Below, piece after piece: positions 60,879 through 64,000 of a stretch of 64,000 nucleotides of DNA. Origin of the DNA: Rhizobacter koreensis. Lineage in GTDB: Bacteria; Pseudomonadota; Gammaproteobacteria; Burkholderiales; Burkholderiaceae_C. The notes beneath the pieces are model-generated. The model searched no databases, was not told where the DNA came from, and saw only the letters and a program-made list of their open reading frames with translations. The stretch lies in assembly GCF_013366375.1 (NCBI RefSeq), contig NZ_JABWMJ010000001.1:248001-312000 (forward strand), written 5' to 3'. Made by a program: the position numbers and the translations under genes. Numbering within the stretch: the first letter of the stretch is position 1; the number at the start of each line of letters is the position of its first letter.

Positions 60879-62282
60879 ATGCTGCACGACGAGGACCCGA
60901 TCGTCGCCATCGCGACCGCGAACGGGCGCGGCGCGATCGGCATCGTGCGGCTTTCGGGCGACCGCCTCGAGCCGCTGATCCAGGCGATCTGCGGCCGCAC
61001 CCTGGAGCCGCGCCGCGCCACCCACGGCCCGTTCCTCGACGCCGACGGCTCCGCGATCGACCAGGGCCTCGCGATCCATTTCCCGGCGCCGCACTCGTAC
61101 ACCGGCGAGTCGGTGCTCGAGCTGCAGGCGCACGGCGGCCCGGTGGTGCTGCAGTTGCTGCTCGCGCGCTGCCTCGCCGCCGCCGCGGACGTCGAGCCGA
61201 CGACCGGCAAGCCACGCCTGCCCCGCCTGCGCATCGCGCGGCCCGGCGAGTTCACCGAGCGCGCCTTCCTCAACGACAAGCTCGACCTCGCGCAGGCCGA
61301 AGCGGTCGGCGACCTCATCGACGCGAGCACCGAAGCCGCGGCACGCTCGGCGACGCGTGCGCTCGCCGGCGCGTTCTCGGACGAGGTGAACGCGCTGCGC
61401 GATCGGCTCGTCGACCTGCGCATGCTGGTCGAGGCGACGCTCGACTTTCCCGACGAGGAGATCGACTTCCTCGAGCGCGCCGGCGCCTTGCAGCGCCTGG
61501 CCGCCGCACGCGGTCAGCTCGCGCGCGTGCTGGCGCGGGCGCGTCAGGGCGCGCTGCTGCGCGACGGCATGCGCGTCGTGCTCGCCGGCCAGCCCAACGT
61601 CGGCAAGAGCTCGCTCCTCAACGCCCTCGCCGGCGCCGAGCTCGCGATCGTGACCGACGTTCCCGGCACCACGCGCGACAAGGTCGCCGAGACGATCCAG
61701 ATCGAGGGCGTGCCGATCCACGTCGTCGACACCGCGGGCCTGCGCGAGTCGAGCGACACCGTCGAGCGCATCGGCATCGCCCGCAGCTGGGAAGCGGTCG
61801 AAGACGCCGACGCGATCGTCTTCCTGCACGACCTCACCCGGCTCGGCCATGCCGACTACGCCGCCGGCGACGCCGCGATCGCCGCGCGCCTGGCCGAGGG
61901 CCGCGCCGATGCCGCGCGCGTGCTGCACGTCTTCAACAAGGCCGACGCCGCCCCGGCGGTCGAGACGGCGCGCGGGCTCTCGATCTCGGCGGCGTCCGGC
62001 GAAGGTCTCGCCGAGCTGCGTCAGGCGCTCCTCGAGCGTGCCGGCTGGCAGGCCGCGCCGGAGGGCGTGTTCATCGCACGGGCCCGCCACGTCCACGCGC
62101 TGCAGCGCACCGCCGCTCACCTCGACGCCGCCGCGCAGCACGCGTCGGCGGGCGACCGCGCCCTCGAACTCCTCGCCGAAGAGCTGCGCCTCGCCCACGA
62201 TGCGCTCGGCGAGATCACCGGTGCATTCAGCGCCGACGATCTGCTGGGGGTGATCTTCGCCGGGTTCTGCATCGGGAAGTAG
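60879..62282 (+). CDS. mnmE: tRNA modification GTPase MnmE
   Basis: The 467-residue partner of MnmG. The N-terminal formyl-THF-binding domain starts [24 protein letters not shown]. The G domain has [16 protein letters not shown] near 228, switch I GTTRDKV, DTAGL and FNKAD. The protein ends with the essential CIGK, whose cysteine lies close to the modified uridine. It is potassium-stimulated and dimerises through the G domains. It closes the rpmH operon. Confidence 0.98.
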   Translation: MLHDEDPIVAIATANGRGAIGIVRLSGDRLEPLIQAICGRTLEPRRATHGPFLDADGSAIDQGLAIHFPAPHSYTGESVLELQAHGGPVVLQLLLARCLAAAADVEPTTGKPRLPRLRIARPGEFTERAFLNDKLDLAQAEAVGDLIDASTEAAARSATRALAGAFSDEVNALRDRLVDLRMLVEATLDFPDEEIDFLERAGALQRLAAARGQLARVLARARQGALLRDGMRVVLAGQPNVGKSSLLNALAGAELAIVTDVPGTTRDKVAETIQIEGVPIHVVDTAGLRESSDTVERIGIARSWEAVEDADAIVFLHDLTRLGHADYAAGDAAIAARLAEGRADAARVLHVFNKADAAPAVETARGLSISAASGEGLAELRQALLERAGWQAAPEGVFIARARHVHALQRTAAHLDAAAQHASAGDRALELLAEELRLAHDALGEITGAFSADDLLGVIFAGFCIGK

Positions 62283-62507
62283 CGAGCGGCACGGCGGGGC
62301 CGAGCCTCGGTCTGCCGGCCCCCTGCCGTCGTCGGTCGGAACATTGCTCCGCGGCGCTGCCGAGCGGCGGCGGGCGCCTTGCTCCGCGGACGGCGCGGCG
62401 CCCGGACCGTTCCGGCGCCGATACCGCACTCCGGGGGATGAGCCCACGGGGCTCTCGACTCCACAATGCCCGCTCGCCCATGCGGCGCGGGCAATGATGG
62501 AGGCAGC

Positions 62508-62975
62508 ATGGACATCGACGACCTGATCGCGGCGGTGGAGTCGCTCAACGCGGACGACGCGTTCCGTCCGGAGTTCAGCGTCGACGAGTGGCGCCGCTTC
62601 GGCGCCTACCTCGCCCCGCTCGACCTCGACGCCGGCGACGTGCTCATCAAGCAAGGCGACGTCGACCGGACGATGTTCCTGCTCGAGCACGGCAGCATGC
62701 TGGTGTCCGTGGGCAGCGGAGCGCCTCCCGGCCGGCGCATCGCGATCCTGAGGGCGGGCTCGCTGGCCGGCGAGCCGGCGCTGTTCGGCAACCACACGCG
62801 GGTGGCCGATGTCGAGGCGATGGCGCCGTGCCGCGTGTGGGCCCTGCGCCCGCACCGGCTCGACGACCTCATGAGCGACGAGCCGGCGATCGCCAAGGAG
62901 CTGCTGCGGGCGGCCAGCGTGGTGATGGCGGTAAGGCTGGTCTCGACCTACGACGCCGAAACGATCGCGGCCTGA
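62508..62975 (+). CDS. Cyclic-nucleotide-binding-domain protein
   Basis: The 155-residue protein is a lone CNB-fold domain: LAPLDLDAGDVLIKQGDVDRTMFLLEHGSMLVSV is the start of the beta-barrel, and AGSLAGEPALFGNHTRVADVEAMAPCRVWAL holds the phosphate-binding-cassette position. The Arg-Ser/Thr pair of true cAMP pockets is only partly kept, so nucleotide binding is uncertain. There is no HTH or catalytic domain. A GGAGG site precedes ATG 62508. Confidence 0.82.
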   Translation: MDIDDLIAAVESLNADDAFRPEFSVDEWRRFGAYLAPLDLDAGDVLIKQGDVDRTMFLLEHGSMLVSVGSGAPPGRRIAILRAGSLAGEPALFGNHTRVADVEAMAPCRVWALRPHRLDDLMSDEPAIAKELLRAASVVMAVRLVSTYDAETIAA

Positions 62976-63093
62976 AGCGTCACGCGGGCGGCGCCTGCCG
63001 CGCGGGTTGGCGTGACTCGCGGCCCCGTTCGGCTCGAGCGACCGCAGCAGCGCGCGTCAGCCTGCTCCCCTCGCCGGCAGCGCGCGCCGGCAA

Positions 63094-64000
63094 TCAGCTC
63101 GTCGCCAGCAGCGCCGCCTCCGCCTTCGCGATCGCCTCCGGCAGGCCCGACAGCACGAGGGTGTCGCCACCGGCGAGCACCAGTGACGCGGCCGGCGCCG
63201 TCACCGCGCCCGACGCGCGGCGCACCGACACCAGGCTCACGCCGTGGCGCTCGAGGCCGCAGGTGCCGAGCGTCTTGCCGACGCAGGCGGCATCGACGGG
63301 CAAGGTGAGGCTGGCCAGGCGTGCGTGTTGCAGCTCGTCGACGGTGTCGTCGTCGGCGCCGTGGAAGTAGCCGCGCAGCAGGCCGTAGCGCGCATCGCGT
63401 TGCTCCTGCACGAGGCGCAGCACGCGCCGCATCGGCACACCGACGAGGGCGAGCGCATGGCTTGCGAGCATCAGCGAACCCTCGATCGCCTCGGGCACCA
63501 CCTCGGTGGCGCCAGCCGCCTGCAGGCGCTCGAGGTCGGTGTCGTCGATGGTCCGCACGATCACCGGAACGCCGGGCGCAGCCTCCTGCACCACGTGCAG
63601 GATCTTCAGCGCCGAGGGCGTGTCGTGATAGCTCACCACCACCGCCTTGGCACGCGTGACGCCGGCGGCAACCAGGCTCTGGAGCCTCGCCGCGTCGCCG
63701 AACACCACGCTCTGCCCGGCGGCGGCGGCCTGGCGCACCCGGTCGGGGTCGAGGTCGAGCGCGATGTAGGCGATGCCTTCACGCTCCAGCAGGCGGGCGA
63801 GGTTCTGCCCGCTGCGTCCGAAGCCGGCGATGATCACGTGGCCCTCGGTGTTGATCGCACGCTTGGCGATGGTCGTCATCGCCACCGACTGCAGCAGCCA
63901 GTCGGTCGCGCTAAGCCGCATCACGATGCGGTTGCTGTGCTCGATCAGGAACGGCGTCGCGACCATCGACAGCACCATGCTCGCGAGCACCGACCCCTGC
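63094..64000 (-). CDS. Cation:proton antiporter, KefB/CPA2 type (5' end outside window)
   Basis: Only the C-terminal 300 residues are visible. They include the end of the membrane domain (MVLSMVATPFLIEHSNRIVMRL), a TrkA-N nucleotide-binding domain (HVIIAGFGRSGQNLARLLERE, with ALDLDPDRVRQA), and a TrkA-C domain (LTLPVDAACVGKTLGTCGLERHGVSLVSV). It would move K+ or Na+ against H+, gated by NAD(H) or a nucleotide. The start lies beyond position 64000. Confidence 0.9.
   Translation of the reverse strand, partial: QGSVLASMVLSMVATPFLIEHSNRIVMRLSATDWLLQSVAMTTIAKRAINTEGHVIIAGFGRSGQNLARLLEREGIAYIALDLDPDRVRQAAAAGQSVVFGDAARLQSLVAAGVTRAKAVVVSYHDTPSALKILHVVQEAAPGVPVIVRTIDDTDLERLQAAGATEVVPEAIEGSLMLASHALALVGVPMRRVLRLVQEQRDARYGLLRGYFHGADDDTVDELQHARLASLTLPVDAACVGKTLGTCGLERHGVSLVSVRRASGAVTAPAASLVLAGGDTLVLSGLPEAIAKAEAALLATS

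Noticed and set aside
58881-62855. A 1324-residue minus-strand open frame across yidC and mnmE
   Set aside because: It is an antisense shadow of high-GC genes; the plus-strand proteins are unmistakable, and the shadow is Arg/His/Ala-rich with no domain.

Overview
The window is about 64 kb of high-GC chromosomal DNA spanning the replication origin of a betaproteobacterium. Gene content and protein style (prkA, soj/spo0J-type parA and parB, gyrB-dnaN-dnaA, rpmH-rnpA-yidD-yidC-mnmE, a PEP-CTERM protein, PHB-depolymerase-like esterases, a beta-class GST) fit the Burkholderiales, perhaps the Leptothrix/Rubrivivax/Methylibium side. The genus is an inference. No rRNA, tRNA, insertion sequence or CRISPR array was recognised.

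Layout. Positions 1-7.1 kb hold prkA (truncated by the window edge, with a sigma-54-type promoter), parB, argC, parA, rsmG and mnmG. Three parS-type palindromes lie inside rsmG and mnmG. Positions 7.2-17.4 kb carry a NatAB-type ABC exporter with a secreted hydrolase and a cysteine-less glutaredoxin-like protein, then pirin, GST, an MmcB-like nuclease candidate, a putrescine-binding protein, DUF427, and a ribbon-helix-helix regulator next to a PHB-depolymerase-type esterase. Positions 17.5-25 kb are an RND tripartite efflux operon followed by protocatechuate 3,4-dioxygenase (pcaHG). Positions 25-33 kb hold an EamA exporter, a GFA enzyme, pncB and a DNA-repair pair (radical SAM protein plus UdgX/DUF4130 fusion) preceded by a perfect LexA-type box. 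Positions 33-37.5 kb hold a membrane-anchored pseudokinase translationally coupled to an OmpA-like lipoprotein, then a PEP-CTERM protein behind a sigma-54-type promoter. Positions 37.5-48.2 kb hold methyltransferases, LysE, esterases, a PEBP-like protein, MTA/SAH nucleosidase, a lysozyme-like protein and a second EamA exporter. Positions 48.2-52.1 kb are a visibly lower-GC, gene-poor island with a membrane protein, a DUF2971 protein and a KAP-type P-loop NTPase. Positions 52.1-62.3 kb are the conserved origin block: gyrB, dnaN and dnaA on the minus strand, then rpmH, rnpA, yidD, yidC and mnmE on the plus strand. The last 1.7 kb hold a cyclic-nucleotide-binding-domain protein and the C-terminal part of a KefB/Kch-type antiporter.

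How it fits together. The strand switch between dnaA and rpmH, a consensus DnaA box there, and box-like sequences both in the dnaA-dnaN gap and inside the rnpA coding sequence place oriC at about 56-58.4 kb. The parS sites and ParA/ParB about 52 kb away would organise and segregate this origin domain.

The most interesting signals are: (1) an apparently SOS-controlled radical SAM-UdgX module; (2) the pseudokinase/OmpA-lipoprotein pair, which I cannot match to a described system; (3) DnaA boxes embedded in an rnpA insertion; (4) sigma-54 promoters in front of prkA and the PEP-CTERM gene; (5) the KAP/DUF2971 island beside gyrB.
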